From contig JBMNJC010000004.1 of the NCBI GenBank assembly GCA_050951465.1, forward strand, positions 7,617 through 71,616: DNA of 64,000 nucleotides. The letters are read 5' to 3'. The notes below the pieces were generated by a model. It worked only from the letters and a program-made list of their open reading frames with translations. It was not told the origin of the DNA and searched no databases. The first letter of the stretch is position 1. Each line of letters starts with the position of its first letter. The position numbers were made by a program, and so were the translations under genes. This DNA is from JAAZHD01 sp012510895. Its GTDB lineage: Bacteria > Bacillota > Clostridia > Caldicoprobacterales > DTU083. This document shows, one piece after another, positions 45,534 through 55,299 of this stretch.

Positions 45534-45616
45534 TTTTGATGTAAAATAAAGTTGAGAAACAAAATTCTACTAAACAAAAAAGAGGAGGATTCCCTATGTC
45601 CTATTTTACATCAAAA
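45534..45616 (+). promoter_or_regulatory. Hairpin around the IS4-like transposase start
   Basis: TTTTGATGTAAAATA (45534-45548) is the exact reverse complement of 45602-45616, which lies just inside the transposase gene. The ribosome binding site GAGGAGG and the ATG are in the loop. A transcript entering from outside could fold this way and limit translation, as in IS10; a promoter inside the loop would escape it. This is inference. Confidence 0.55.
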
Positions 45617-46849
45617 ATCTATTCTTTGAAACGAGATATATTAAATTTTACAAATAAAGTTTCTCGAAAGCTCTCCAAACCAGATCGTAAGTTTACAGCT
45701 GATATAACTTATGGAATGCTCGCTTCCGGTAGCTGTCTGCTTACAGATGTCGCAGACAATCTTCATGAGGATTCAAAAAAGATAAACATTGTTGACCGTT
45801 TATCCAAGCACCTTAATCAGGGCACCCCAAAGGACGCTTTATCTTCCTATCTCAGCCTGATCCGTAAATGGGTTCCGAAGGAACCTGTCATCCATATCGA
45901 TGATAGTGATGTTGTCAAGCCCGGCGGTTATAAATTTGAATCCCTTGGCATCGTACGGGACGGTTCCGAAAGTACTAAGAATAAGAACGTATATAAAAAA
46001 GGCTATCACGTGACGGAAGCCACCGTCCTTACCAAAAGTGGGCACCCCGCCAGTATTTTTTCTGAAATACATTCTTCAAAGGAAAAGGAATTTACTTCTA
46101 TTAATGATATTACATTCTCTGCAATGAAACGGGGTGCAAATCTGTTTGGAAAAGCTACTTTTGTCATGGACAGAGGCTATGACGATAACAAGATGTTCCT
46201 AAAGCTTGACGAAATGGAGCAGGACTATGTTATTCGTCTTACTACAAAACGTAAGCTGCTTTTTCATAATAAATGGATCAAGGCAACCGAACTGCGTGAT
46301 CGCCGCAAGGGAAAAATTAAAACCCCAGTTTTTTATAAAGGGGAGCAGCATGATGCATACCTTTCCCACGTCAAAGTACAGATTACGGCTTCCAGAAAGG
46401 ATATTTACCTTGTGTTGGTTTACGGCATTACGGAACATCCTATGATGCTTGCTACGAATAAAGAAATTCGTTGCAAAGAAGATGTCATCCGGGTGGCAAG
46501 GCTATACTTATCCAGGTGGCGTATTGAGGAATATTTCCGCTGTAAAAAGCAGATGTTCCAGTTTGAAAACTTCCGAGTAAGGAAACTTGTCGCCATCAAT
46601 GCACTGAATTTTTACATAACCCTATGCATGGCATTCCTGGCTCACATATCCATGAAGCCAGAAACAAATTCCATGAAGGTTTCTATTATACAACAGGCGA
46701 ACCCGATAAAAGAAAAGGTTCATTTCTGCTATTACCGGCTAGCGAAAGGTATCTCAGGCATACTCATCCATGCAAAAGCAGGCGTCAGGCTCTGGTTCAG
46801 GACAAGACGTCCCCCGTACCGTCAACTTTGCTTTAAGCTGGCCGTCTGA
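45596..46849 (+). CDS. IS4 family transposase
   Basis: This 417-residue DDE transposase appears complete. Asp residues lie in VIHIDDSDVVKP and FVMDRGYDDNK, and the catalytic Glu in YLSRWRIEEYFRCKK, the IS4-type Y-x2-R-W-x-I-E-x2-F signature. RBS is GAGGAGG, 7 nt before the ATG. Clear terminal inverted repeats could not be identified by eye, so the element limits are left open; it probably spans about 45.4-46.9 kb. It lies between the 6S RNA/small-gene region and a LacI-type regulator gene. Confidence 0.9.
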   Translation: MSYFTSKIYSLKRDILNFTNKVSRKLSKPDRKFTADITYGMLASGSCLLTDVADNLHEDSKKINIVDRLSKHLNQGTPKDALSSYLSLIRKWVPKEPVIHIDDSDVVKPGGYKFESLGIVRDGSESTKNKNVYKKGYHVTEATVLTKSGHPASIFSEIHSSKEKEFTSINDITFSAMKRGANLFGKATFVMDRGYDDNKMFLKLDEMEQDYVIRLTTKRKLLFHNKWIKATELRDRRKGKIKTPVFYKGEQHDAYLSHVKVQITASRKDIYLVLVYGITEHPMMLATNKEIRCKEDVIRVARLYLSRWRIEEYFRCKKQMFQFENFRVRKLVAINALNFYITLCMAFLAHISMKPETNSMKVSIIQQANPIKEKVHFCYYRLAKGISGILIHAKAGVRLWFRTRRPPYRQLCFKLAV

Positions 46850-47007
46850 ATAGATAAAAAACATTCTTCTTAAAAAGTCCGGTTTCGGCGGGGCTTATTA
46901 AAGTACGCACAATTGTAAGAGTATCAACGTTTATTGCTAAGTTGACATATTTGTAGAGAAAAGTTAGTATAATAATGCTTTTAATGTATTTAGCGCAGGT
47001 GGGATAA

Positions 47008-48009
47008 ATGAAGAAGAAAAACAGAGTTTCAAGTAAGGATGTAGCAAGAGAAGCCGGAGTTTCTCAGGCAACGGTTTCTTATGTTCTTAACGATGTAAAA
47101 CACATAAAGATCCGTCCTGAAACCAGGCAGGCTGTTTGGGATGCTGTAAAGAAGCTGAATTATCATCCTAGTCACATTGCCAGGGGCATGAGATTGAATA
47201 AATCCATGTCTGTAGGTGTTATATCAGATCGAAGTGTTACAAATTATAATTTTATGAAAACATTGGAAGGAATTAAAGTAGGTCTGGCGAAATTTAACTA
47301 TTCTATAACTCTTTTATATGATACCAGTGAGGAGCATTTTCCAAGGGAGTTGATAAGCTATTATAAATCAAATCGTCTGGACGGCTTTATTTTTGCGTTT
47401 GCCTTACTGGATGAATCAATAAAAGAAGAATTGGACAACAAAAAAATTCCTTATGTAATCATCGATTCCCATGCTCATGGGCGGGGAAGTCATGAAGTAG
47501 GAACAGATTATCTTAACCATCTGCCGACATTGACAGCAGTTTTCAAAAAAAAGGGAGCAAAGAAGCTGGCCTATTTTGGTCCCCGGAGGGAAAATGAGAC
47601 GGACCCCCGTATTGAGGCATATCTTGATGCCCTAAAAGGTAATGCTTTACATAACTCTGGAATCCATCTCTGCAGCTTTAATGATGATGAAATACAGGTA
47701 ATGGCACACAAAATCCTTTTACAATCGGAATCTCCTCAAGGAATTTTGGCAGGCACCCCTCGATTTGGTTTCCATGTTCTGAAAGCAGCAGCCAAACTTG
47801 GCATAGATGTCCCCGGGAAACTATCAGTTGCTTGTCTTGGAACTTCTGCTTTCCATGGACTTTGCCATCCCAGCATGACTGCTGTAGAGCTTCCTTTGTT
47901 TGAAATGGGGCGTACAGGGGCAGAAATGCTGGCAAACCTTATGAACGATCAGGAAGGGGAAGAACTAATTGTTCTGCCTTCCGAGATCGTTATGCGAGAA
48001 TCACTTTAA
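47008..48009 (+). CDS. LacI family transcriptional regulator
   Basis: This DNA-binding repressor has 333 residues. The N-terminal helix-turn-helix with hinge is typical: VSSKDVAREAGVSQATVSYV, then RPETRQAVWDAVKKLNYHPS and a MRLNKS hinge end. A periplasmic-binding-like effector domain follows (GVISDRSV, LDGFIFAFALL, IPYVIIDSHA, FHGLCHPSMTAVELP). It may respond to a sugar or nucleotide; no target operon is adjacent. The start ATG follows AGGTGGG. Its end overlaps the convergent serA gene by 4 nt. Confidence 0.9.
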   Translation: MKKKNRVSSKDVAREAGVSQATVSYVLNDVKHIKIRPETRQAVWDAVKKLNYHPSHIARGMRLNKSMSVGVISDRSVTNYNFMKTLEGIKVGLAKFNYSITLLYDTSEEHFPRELISYYKSNRLDGFIFAFALLDESIKEELDNKKIPYVIIDSHAHGRGSHEVGTDYLNHLPTLTAVFKKKGAKKLAYFGPRRENETDPRIEAYLDALKGNALHNSGIHLCSFNDDEIQVMAHKILLQSESPQGILAGTPRFGFHVLKAAAKLGIDVPGKLSVACLGTSAFHGLCHPSMTAVELPLFEMGRTGAEMLANLMNDQEGEELIVLPSEIVMRESL

Positions 48010-49172
48010 TAAATAGCCCTAACTTTAATTACCCCGTTAATGCTTGAAATTCTTTGCAACTCATTCTCAGATATGACACCATCTATGTCAATTATGGTAT
48101 ATGCCGCATCTTTTTTGCTTTTATTCATCATGTTTGCAATATTAATATCAGAAGCAGCCAATGCAGATGCAATTTGTCCCACCATATTTGGAATATTTCG
48201 ATGAGCAACGGTGATGCGATGATGATTTGTTTTTGGCATCTCACAATGTGGAAAGTTAACAGAATTAATTATATTTCCTGTTTCTATATAATATTTTAGT
48301 TGATATGAAGCCATTAAAGCGCAATTTTCTTCAGATTCCGGAGTAGAAGCGCCCAAGTGCGGAATCGGTATTACATTTTCGTGATCTAAAAGTACATCAT
48401 TGGGAAAATCTGTAGCATATTTACTTACTATGCCATTATTTAATGCATCCAGTAAATCACCGGTATGCACCAGCTCGCCTCTGGAGAAATTAAGTAATCT
48501 GACTCCTTTTTTCATCTTTGAAAATGTGTCTTTATTTATAAAATTTTTTGTGTCCTGCATTAAAGGAATATGGAGGGTTATGTAATCTGATTCGGCTAAA
48601 AGAGCATCCAAACTCTCTGCTCTGTGTACAGCACGGGATAAGCTCCATGCACCGCTTACTGAAAGATATGGATCATATCCGAATACTTCCATTCCTATAG
48701 CTTGAGCAGCATTTGCAACCTTCGCGCCAATTGCTCCAAGACCTATTACCCCTAATTTTTTACCGGCAATTTCAGGGCCTGTAAAAGAAGATTTGCCTTT
48801 TTCAATAAGTTTTGGTATTTCGTCACCTTTGCCTTTCAGGGATTTGACCCACTCGATTCCTTGGATGATATTTCTGGAGGTTAGGAACAGGACGCACAGC
48901 ACCAATTCCTTAACAGCGTTGGCGTTTGCACCGGGCGTATTAAAGACAACAATGCCCTGCTCAGTGCATTTTTCAAGAGGAATGTTGTTTACTCCTGCAC
49001 CTGCTCTTGCAATACCGAGTAAGTTTGACGGCAAATCAATGTCATGCATGTTAGCACTTCGCACCAAGATACCGTGAGATTCATCAATGCTGTCTGTTAT
49101 CTGATAAGAATCCGGTGATAAATGGGTATATATTACATCCGAAATATTGTTTAGAAGTTTAATCTTATACAA
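48006..49172 (-). CDS. serA: D-3-phosphoglycerate dehydrogenase SerA
   Basis: This first enzyme of serine synthesis oxidises 3-phosphoglycerate with NAD+. The product (388 residues) has the substrate domain (ILVRSANMHD, GIARAGAGVNNI), the Rossmann motif GVIGLGAIGAKVANAA, the catalytic Arg/Glu/His set (NFSRGELV, PNDVLLDHENVIPIPHLGAST), and a C-terminal ACT domain (HRNIPNMVGQIASALA) for possible serine feedback. TTG at 49172 follows AAAGGGG and gives the usual YKIKLLN start; a longer frame would run into serC. It lies 25 bp downstream of serC. Confidence 0.92.
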   Translation of the reverse strand: MYKIKLLNNISDVIYTHLSPDSYQITDSIDESHGILVRSANMHDIDLPSNLLGIARAGAGVNNIPLEKCTEQGIVVFNTPGANANAVKELVLCVLFLTSRNIIQGIEWVKSLKGKGDEIPKLIEKGKSSFTGPEIAGKKLGVIGLGAIGAKVANAAQAIGMEVFGYDPYLSVSGAWSLSRAVHRAESLDALLAESDYITLHIPLMQDTKNFINKDTFSKMKKGVRLLNFSRGELVHTGDLLDALNNGIVSKYATDFPNDVLLDHENVIPIPHLGASTPESEENCALMASYQLKYYIETGNIINSVNFPHCEMPKTNHHRITVAHRNIPNMVGQIASALAASDINIANMMNKSKKDAAYTIIDIDGVISENELQRISSINGVIKVRAIY

Positions 49173-49197
49173 CTCAATCAATTCCCCTTTATCAGAC

Positions 49198-50280
49198 TTA
49201 TTTATTTTCATATTCAAACTGTTTCATGAAATTAACTAAGGCTTGTACTCCTTCAATAGGCATCGGATTATATATGCTGGCCCTCATACCTCCTACAGAT
49301 CGATGCCCTGCCAGATTAACCAGGCCGGCCTTAGCAGCTTCTTTAATAAATTTCTTGTTAAGTTCTTCTGTAGGCAGTATAAAAGGTACATTCATCAAAG
49401 ATCTGTATTTTGGAATAACGGTACCTTTAAAGAGGTGAGATTCATCTAAGAAGTTATATAATAGTTCAGCTTTTTCCTTATTTCGCTTTTCCATCTCATG
49501 TATTCCGCCTATATCCTTAAGCCACTCAAACACCAACATAGCCACGTAGATAGCAAAAGTTGGAGGAGTATTATACATAGAGCCGTTTTCTGAGTGAATC
49601 TGATAATCAAGCATGGTAGGCGTTCCTTCCAAGGCATGACCTATTAAATCATCTCTAATGATAACAATTGTAAGCCCGGCCGGTCCTATATTTTTCTGAG
49701 CTCCGGCATAAATAAGTCCGAATTTACTGACATCATAGACTTCAGAAAGGATACCGGAAGAGGCGTCAGTTACCAGAGGAACTGAACCGGTATATGGTAT
49801 GCTTGTATATCTTGTTCCGTAAATGGTATTATTTATTGTGATATGAACATAGTCAGCATCCGGCGAGAACATAGATGTATCCAATTCAGGAATATAGTTA
49901 AAGTTAGCATCTTCCGATGATGCGACTACATTGACTTTACCATACTTCTTTGCCTCTGAAATAGCTTTTTTTGACCAATTACCGGTATTAACATAGTCTG
50001 CAGTTTTAGTTTGTCTAAAGAGGTTTAACGGCACCATGGCGAATTGGGTAGAGGCACCGCCCTGCAGGAATAGTACTTTATAATTGTCGGGAATGGACAT
50101 CAGCTGTCTCAGCAGGCTTTCTGCTTCTTTGATAATGTCTAAAAATGCCTGAGAACGATGGCTCATTTCCATGACCGACATACCGCTGTTATTTGTATTA
50201 ATCAGCTCCTTGCTTACCTTTTCCAGTACAGCAAGCGGCAATGTAGATGGACCTGCCGAAAAATTAAATACTCTTTCCAT
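49198..50280 (-). CDS. serC: Phosphoserine aminotransferase SerC
   Basis: This PLP enzyme makes 3-phosphoserine from phosphohydroxypyruvate and glutamate. Its 360 residues include FNFSAGPSTLP at the start, FLQGGASTQFAMVPLN, VTDASSGILSE, the PLP-Lys in LIYAGAQKNIGPAGLT, TPPTFAIYVA and the end GGMRASIYNPMP. ATG at 50280 follows AAGGAGG. It heads the serC-serA pair; no serB is seen here. No T-box leader is visible upstream. Confidence 0.95.
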   Translation of the reverse strand: MERVFNFSAGPSTLPLAVLEKVSKELINTNNSGMSVMEMSHRSQAFLDIIKEAESLLRQLMSIPDNYKVLFLQGGASTQFAMVPLNLFRQTKTADYVNTGNWSKKAISEAKKYGKVNVVASSEDANFNYIPELDTSMFSPDADYVHITINNTIYGTRYTSIPYTGSVPLVTDASSGILSEVYDVSKFGLIYAGAQKNIGPAGLTIVIIRDDLIGHALEGTPTMLDYQIHSENGSMYNTPPTFAIYVAMLVFEWLKDIGGIHEMEKRNKEKAELLYNFLDESHLFKGTVIPKYRSLMNVPFILPTEELNKKFIKEAAKAGLVNLAGHRSVGGMRASIYNPMPIEGVQALVNFMKQFEYENK

Positions 50281-50464
50281 AAAGAAAGCCTCCTTATAAT
50301 ATATAAGAATTAAAATATGTATCGTAGAAACTGGAATTGTCATGTATTATACTATATATATTTAGCAATTTAAAGTACAAGAGTGGAAAAGACTTTTCCC
50401 AATTTTAAAAAAATTTATGAAAAAATTTATATAGTAAAGTTAAGAGAGGGTTAGCAAAAAGCAT

Positions 50465-51103
50465 ATGATTGAAATCAAGGAAGCAATTATCGTAGAGGGA
50501 ATATATGATAAAATGAAACTGGAACAATTCATTCGTGGGACAATAATATCTACTAATGGATTTTCATTGCTCCGGGATAGAAAGCATATGGAAATGATCA
50601 AACAGCTGGCTGCCAGGCAGGGAATTGTTATACTTACGGATTCAGACAGAGCAGGATTCTTGATACGACGCTACATCCAATCCCAAATCCCTGCGGAGCA
50701 AATCAAACATGCCTATATACCTGAAATTATAGGTAAAGAAAAAAGAAAAACTTTTCCCGGCAAAGAAGGCTTAAAAGGGGTTGAGGGCATGTCAAAAGAA
50801 ATCATACTTAATGCATTGCAAAGGGCAGGTTGCACTTTTTTTAAAGCTCATGCCGAATCTGAAGATAAAAGACACAATCGAAGGCCGATTACCAAACTGG
50901 ATTTATTTAAGGATGGTTTATCCGGAGGGCGAAACAGCAGCCTGCTTCGCGCATATCTAAAAAATGAATTGAACCTGCCTTCCAGACTGACTGTCAACGG
51001 TCTGCTGGAAGTACTTAATGCACTGTTTACTTATGAGGAATACAGGGAATATATGAAGGGCTTCCAATTGAGATATCAGAAGCCCGACAAATCTGATTAC
51101 TGA
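50465..51103 (+). CDS. rnmV: Ribonuclease M5-like protein (Toprim plus DUF4093)
   Basis: RNase M5 trims 5S rRNA precursors. The 212-residue protein has the Toprim motifs IVEGIYDKMKL (Glu) and ILTDSDRAGFLIRR (DxD), and a C-terminal DUF4093-type domain (LFKDGLSGGRNSSLLRAYL, in part). The usual second-motif pattern is kept, so it may be active. It is not next to ksgA, the common partner, and no 5S gene is seen. Start ATG at 50465 has GAGAGGG upstream at rather long spacing. Confidence 0.8.
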   Translation: MIEIKEAIIVEGIYDKMKLEQFIRGTIISTNGFSLLRDRKHMEMIKQLAARQGIVILTDSDRAGFLIRRYIQSQIPAEQIKHAYIPEIIGKEKRKTFPGKEGLKGVEGMSKEIILNALQRAGCTFFKAHAESEDKRHNRRPITKLDLFKDGLSGGRNSSLLRAYLKNELNLPSRLTVNGLLEVLNALFTYEEYREYMKGFQLRYQKPDKSDY

Positions 51104-51121
51104 TTTTAAAACCAGGTTCTA

Positions 51122-52627
51122 TTAACCTATATACAAATCTTCCGAAGGGAAGTTAGTATCACAAGTTAAATGAATACCTAGCTTAAGAAGCGCTGTTTCA
51201 TCAGCAGAAGGCAGTAAATGGGTAGAATGCATCTCACATCCATAAAGCGACTTTAAACTTGATAAAGCCAGCTGTGCGGTTGGATTAGTTGTAGCGCTGA
51301 TGCCAAGTGCAATCAAAGTTTCTTCCAAAGTCAGCCTGGTATTCTTTTCATTTATAATGTCTTTCTTTAAGCCCTGTATGGATTCTATAACATTAGGTGA
51401 CAAAAGATGAATATTATCCGGAATGCCGGAAGCAATTTTTATTGCGTTCAGAATCACGCTTGAAGCAGAATCCATTAATACGGACCGTTTGCCCGTAGCT
51501 ATTTCTCCTGTTTTGAGTTCAATGGCTGCACCGTACATATTATCCTTACCATCTTTCGGTGCACTCTTCATGACTTCCCTCGCAGCAACTACCACTTTCC
51601 GGTCTTCTGGTTTTAGGTTAAAGTCCTCCATAAGAAGGCCTACACGGGCAGAGACATCTGTTTCTCTTTTGCCTTTGACATAGTCAACCTTATACCAGAA
51701 ATAACGGCGAATAATTTCCTGTTTGGCGGCTTCACGAACCACTTCATCATCAATAATGCCAAAACCGGCCCGGTTGACACCCATGTCTGTAGGAGACTTG
51801 TAAATGGATTCTTCCGAAGAAACGCGCTCCAAAATCCTTCTTAATACAGGAAAGATCTCCACATCCCGATTATAGTTTACTGAGGTAACACCATAGGTTT
51901 CCAAATGGAAAGGGTCGATAACATTCAAATCCTTTAAGTCTGCTGTTGCAGCTTCATATGCTACATTTACGGGATGCTTCAACGGCAAATTCCAAATGGG
52001 GAATGTCTCGAATTTTGCATAGCCGCTTTTTATACCCCTTAGACTGTCGTTATACATTTGGGAAAGACATGTTGCCAACTTACCGCTTCCGGGTCCGGGT
52101 CCAGTTATAATAACAAGTGGTTTGCTTGTTTCGATATAATCGTTAGCACCAAAACCTTCATCACTTAATATAGTGTTAATGTCAGTAGGATATCCCGGAG
52201 TCGGCCTATGTACGTAGGTTTTTATATTTCGCATCTCTAATGTGTTTTTAAACATCCTTGCAGCAGGTTGATCCTGATAACGGGTAATTACTACCCCCGT
52301 TACATCCAAATCCCATGAACGAAGATCGTCTATAAGCTTTAATGTATCCATTTCATATGTTATACCAAAATCAGCTCTAATTTTTCTTTGTTCAATATCT
52401 CCGGCATAAATGCATAAGATTATCTCCGCTTGATCTTTTAATTTATGAAGCAAACGTACTTTTACATTTGGATCATAACCAGGCAGCACTCTGGCTGCGT
52501 GATAATCGTAGAATAATTTACCTCCGAATTCCAAATAAAGTTTCTGATTGAAATATTCTACCCGTTTCTGTATCTCCTGGGTCTGTTCTTCCAGATATTT
52601 GTTGTTGTCAAAACCGGGTCGAAACAC
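51122..52627 (-). CDS. DUF1846 family protein
   Basis: This 501-residue cytosolic protein matches DUF1846, a conserved family in Firmicutes without an assigned function. Visible features are the N-terminal EFGGKLFYDYHAARVLPGYD, a P-loop-like VIITGPGPGSGKLATCLSQ (both given in part by their conserved core), and a C-terminal SATTNPTAQLALSSLKSLYGCEMHST block (SATTNPTAQ is conserved). The GSGK motif suggests nucleotide or phosphate binding. Start is GTG, 9 nt from AGGAGG. It converges on the RNase M5 gene. Confidence 0.85.
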   Translation of the reverse strand: MFRPGFDNNKYLEEQTQEIQKRVEYFNQKLYLEFGGKLFYDYHAARVLPGYDPNVKVRLLHKLKDQAEIILCIYAGDIEQRKIRADFGITYEMDTLKLIDDLRSWDLDVTGVVITRYQDQPAARMFKNTLEMRNIKTYVHRPTPGYPTDINTILSDEGFGANDYIETSKPLVIITGPGPGSGKLATCLSQMYNDSLRGIKSGYAKFETFPIWNLPLKHPVNVAYEAATADLKDLNVIDPFHLETYGVTSVNYNRDVEIFPVLRRILERVSSEESIYKSPTDMGVNRAGFGIIDDEVVREAAKQEIIRRYFWYKVDYVKGKRETDVSARVGLLMEDFNLKPEDRKVVVAAREVMKSAPKDGKDNMYGAAIELKTGEIATGKRSVLMDSASSVILNAIKIASGIPDNIHLLSPNVIESIQGLKKDIINEKNTRLTLEETLIALGISATTNPTAQLALSSLKSLYGCEMHSTHLLPSADETALLKLGIHLTCDTNFPSEDLYIG

Positions 52628-52852
52628 GATATAAGACCTCCTATAAAAAAGTATAATTCCATCTAATGAATCCTGATATACAATATCATATTATCTAATA
52701 TTTTTCATGGATTTTCTAGTATTAATTTTTATAGTTTTTTATTGTTTTTGCATTTCAACATAACCCGTATTATTGCATATTCTGATAATCTAAGGATTCC
52801 AGAAGACATAGTAAAGTCTATTCTATTAACAATAAAAAGGAGTTTTTATAAT

Positions 52853-53299
52853 ATGGCCAAAACCGAATGTGAATCGAAGATCAGAACATTACTGGAGAAA
52901 TATAAAAATGTTCCCTTTGTTCATAACGGTCGAACTTTGGAGGGATTAGACTGCTTGGGATTTGTGGTGCATTTTTACCGGAACTTTGATATAAATTTGC
53001 CTGACAGTGATGGCAAGGAAATAAGAAGAGACTGGTATAAAACGGACCCCCAAAGATATATACGCAGCCTGAGGAAATTAAACGGGATTCAGGCATCGCT
53101 TAATGATCTTCAGGCTCTGGACCTTGTCTATTTTTCCATATCAAGAGGAATAATTACTCATACAGGTATCATGATTAATGATAAGGAATTTGCCCATATG
53201 TCACCCAAAGGTAATTTTAGAATCAGCAAAATGGAAAGACATTGGAAGTCAAGATGCAGAGGAGCGATTAGGTTTGTAAATATTGATAATGGACTATGA
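52853..53299 (+). CDS. NlpC/P60-like cysteine peptidase, no signal peptide
   Basis: This 148-residue protein has the NlpC/P60 pattern: Cys34 in LDCLGFVVHF, His103 in ITHTGIMI and a third polar residue His115 in FAHMSPKG. No signal peptide or wall-binding domain is present, so it may act in the cytosol or be phage- or spore-related. ATG at 52853 is 9 nt after AAAGGAG; a longer frame from 52742 lacks a site. It is the last clearly intact gene before the frameshift-rich zone. Confidence 0.75.
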   Translation: MAKTECESKIRTLLEKYKNVPFVHNGRTLEGLDCLGFVVHFYRNFDINLPDSDGKEIRRDWYKTDPQRYIRSLRKLNGIQASLNDLQALDLVYFSISRGIITHTGIMINDKEFAHMSPKGNFRISKMERHWKSRCRGAIRFVNIDNGL

Positions 53300-53315
53300 C
53301 AGAGAACTGGAATAA

Positions 53316-53344
53316 TTGACATCAATTGCTTGAGTTTGTATAAT
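53316..53344 (+). promoter_or_regulatory. Consensus sigma-A promoter for the short AlaRS gene
   Basis: TTGACA at 53316 and TATAAT at 53339 match the consensus exactly with 17-bp spacing. The leader is only about 80 nt, too short for a T-box riboswitch. Confidence 0.85.
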
Positions 53345-53430
53345 AATCTGTAAAAAGATTGACTAAGAAGTAAGATTGGAGTATCTAGCTGTTATGCTTC
53401 ATTAAACAATATAGAAGGAGTGTTTTAAAT

Positions 53431-55224
53431 TTGAAAGCTAATGAACTAAGGAAGAAATTCCTTGCTTTTTTTGAAGAAAAAGGACATGCCGTGATTCCCA
53501 GTGCCTCTTTAATACCGGAAAATGATCCCACAGTTTTATTCACCACTGCCGGAATGCATCCTTTAGTTCCGTATCTGTTAGGAGCCAAACATCCTGCAGG
53601 AAAACGCCTGACCAATGTGCAGAAATGCATTCGAACAGGTGATATAGATGATGTAGGGGATACTACCCATTGTACCTTTTTTGAAATGTTGGGAAATTGG
53701 TCTTTGGGGGATTATTTTAAAAAGAAAGCAATAGCATGGAGCTGGGAATTTTTAACTTCAGATAGAATGGTTAAATATTCCAAAGGATAGAATATATATA
53801 TCTGTATTTTGAGGGAGACGAGAATGCTCCTCGTGATAATGAATCCTATAATTATTGGCGTTCTCATGGTGTAGAAGAAGATCATATATTTTTCCTGCCT
53901 AAGGAGCATAATTGGTGGGGGCCCGCAGGTACTACAGGCCCATGCGGTCCGGATACAGAAATGTTTTATGATACAGGCAAAGAAAAATGCAGCCCTGATT
54001 GTGACATTACCTGCAATTGCGGTAAATATGTCGAAATCTGGAATGACGTTTTTATGGAGTATAACAAAACTGCAGATGGCAGATATGAGCCCTTAAATCA
54101 GAAAAATGTAGATACCGGTATGGGTTTGGATCGTACTATTGCTGTCTTACAGGGCGTAGACTCCGTATACGAAACAGACTTATTTAAGGACATTATGAAA
54201 AAAATCGAAGACCTTGCAGAGCGTGAGTATAAAGAGAATGTAGATACTGTAAGAGCATATAGGATTGTAGCTGATCATATTCGTACTGCAACCTTTATTT
54301 TAGGAGATCAAAGAGGAGTCACTCCTTCCAATGTGGATCAAGGTTACGTATTACGCAGACTAATACGCCGTGCTATTCGTTTCGGCCTGCAAATCGGCAT
54401 ACCAGAAGGAAGAATTTCTGAAATTGCAAAGGTAGTAGTGAATCAATACAGTGATGTATATCCGGAACTAGCAAAAAATGAAAAAAGAATTATAAGGGAA
54501 TTAGAGTTGGAAGAAGAAAGATTCCAAAGAACCATTCGTCAAGGGCTGAGAGAGCTCGACAAAGGTTATATCCGGTATAGATGAAGGTTCCAGGGTGATA
54601 GATGGGAAAAGTGCCTTCAGGCTGTATGATACTTTCGGTTTTCCTTTGGAATTCACTCAGGAATTGGCAAAGGAGAATGGATATGAGGTAGATGTTAAGG
54701 GATTCGAAGAAAGCTTCCGGAAACACCAGGAAGTATCTTCATCAGGAGCTGCTCAAAGATTTAAAGGCGGCCTGGCGGATCATAAAGAAGAAACCACTAA
54801 GCTTCATACAGCAACACATCTGCTTCACACCGCTCTTAGAAAACTACTGGGCGATAGTGTCGAGCAGCGCGGCAGCAATATTACAGCTGAACGTCTTAGG
54901 TTTGATTTTTCCTTCCCAAGAAAGTTAACAAAAGAAGAGCTTGATGAGGTTGAAAGAATAGTAAATGAAGTTATTGATCAGGATCTTGAGGTTAAATGCG
55001 AAGAGATGACTGTGGAAGAAGCACAAAAAGCAGGAGCAATTGGTCTTTTCGAATCCAAGTATGGAGAAAAGGTTAAGGTTTATTCCATTGGTGACTTTTC
55101 CAAAGAAATATGCGGGGGTCCCCATGTTAGCCGGACCGGAGAGCTAGGTAAGTTTAAAATTAAAAAAGAAGGCAGCTCCTCTGCAGGTGTCCGCAGAATC
55201 AGAGCAGTTTTAATAGATGAATAA
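53431..55224 (+). pseudogene. Short alanyl-tRNA synthetase-like gene, three frameshifts
   Basis: The reconstructed product is about 597 residues. It has the aminoacylation domain (TNVQKCIRTGDIDDVGDTTH, WWGPAGTTGPCGPDTEMFYD) with a Cys cluster CSPDCDITCNCGKY, and an editing domain (HTATHLLH and CGGPHVSR). It lacks the C-terminal C-Ala region of full AlaRS (about 870 residues), so it is a natural short form. Frameshifts are extra bases near 53766 (A), 53808 (fourth T before GAGGGAGAC) and 54558 (third A in GACAAAGG). Start is TTG after AAGGAG. Whether it is the main AlaRS or a paralogue is unclear; the breaks look like sequence errors. Confidence 0.8.
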
Positions 55225-55299
55225 GCTGTATATGTTAAAAGTGCTTCGATACCCGGTGATAATATAATCAAAAACTGATATAGAATAAGGAGAATAATG

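Noticed and set aside
45421..46960. AAGTTGAC repeats on both sides of the IS4-like gene as a target duplication
   Set aside because: The match is short and imperfect outside 8 bp, and the right copy looks like part of a promoter for the LacI-type gene.
49173..49217. Longer serA start overlapping serC
   Set aside because: The TTG at 49172 has a proper ribosome binding site and gives the family N-terminus.
50281..50464. T-box or other riboswitch upstream of serC
   Set aside because: No T-box sequence or antiterminator structure was seen; the region is plain AT-rich divergent promoter DNA.
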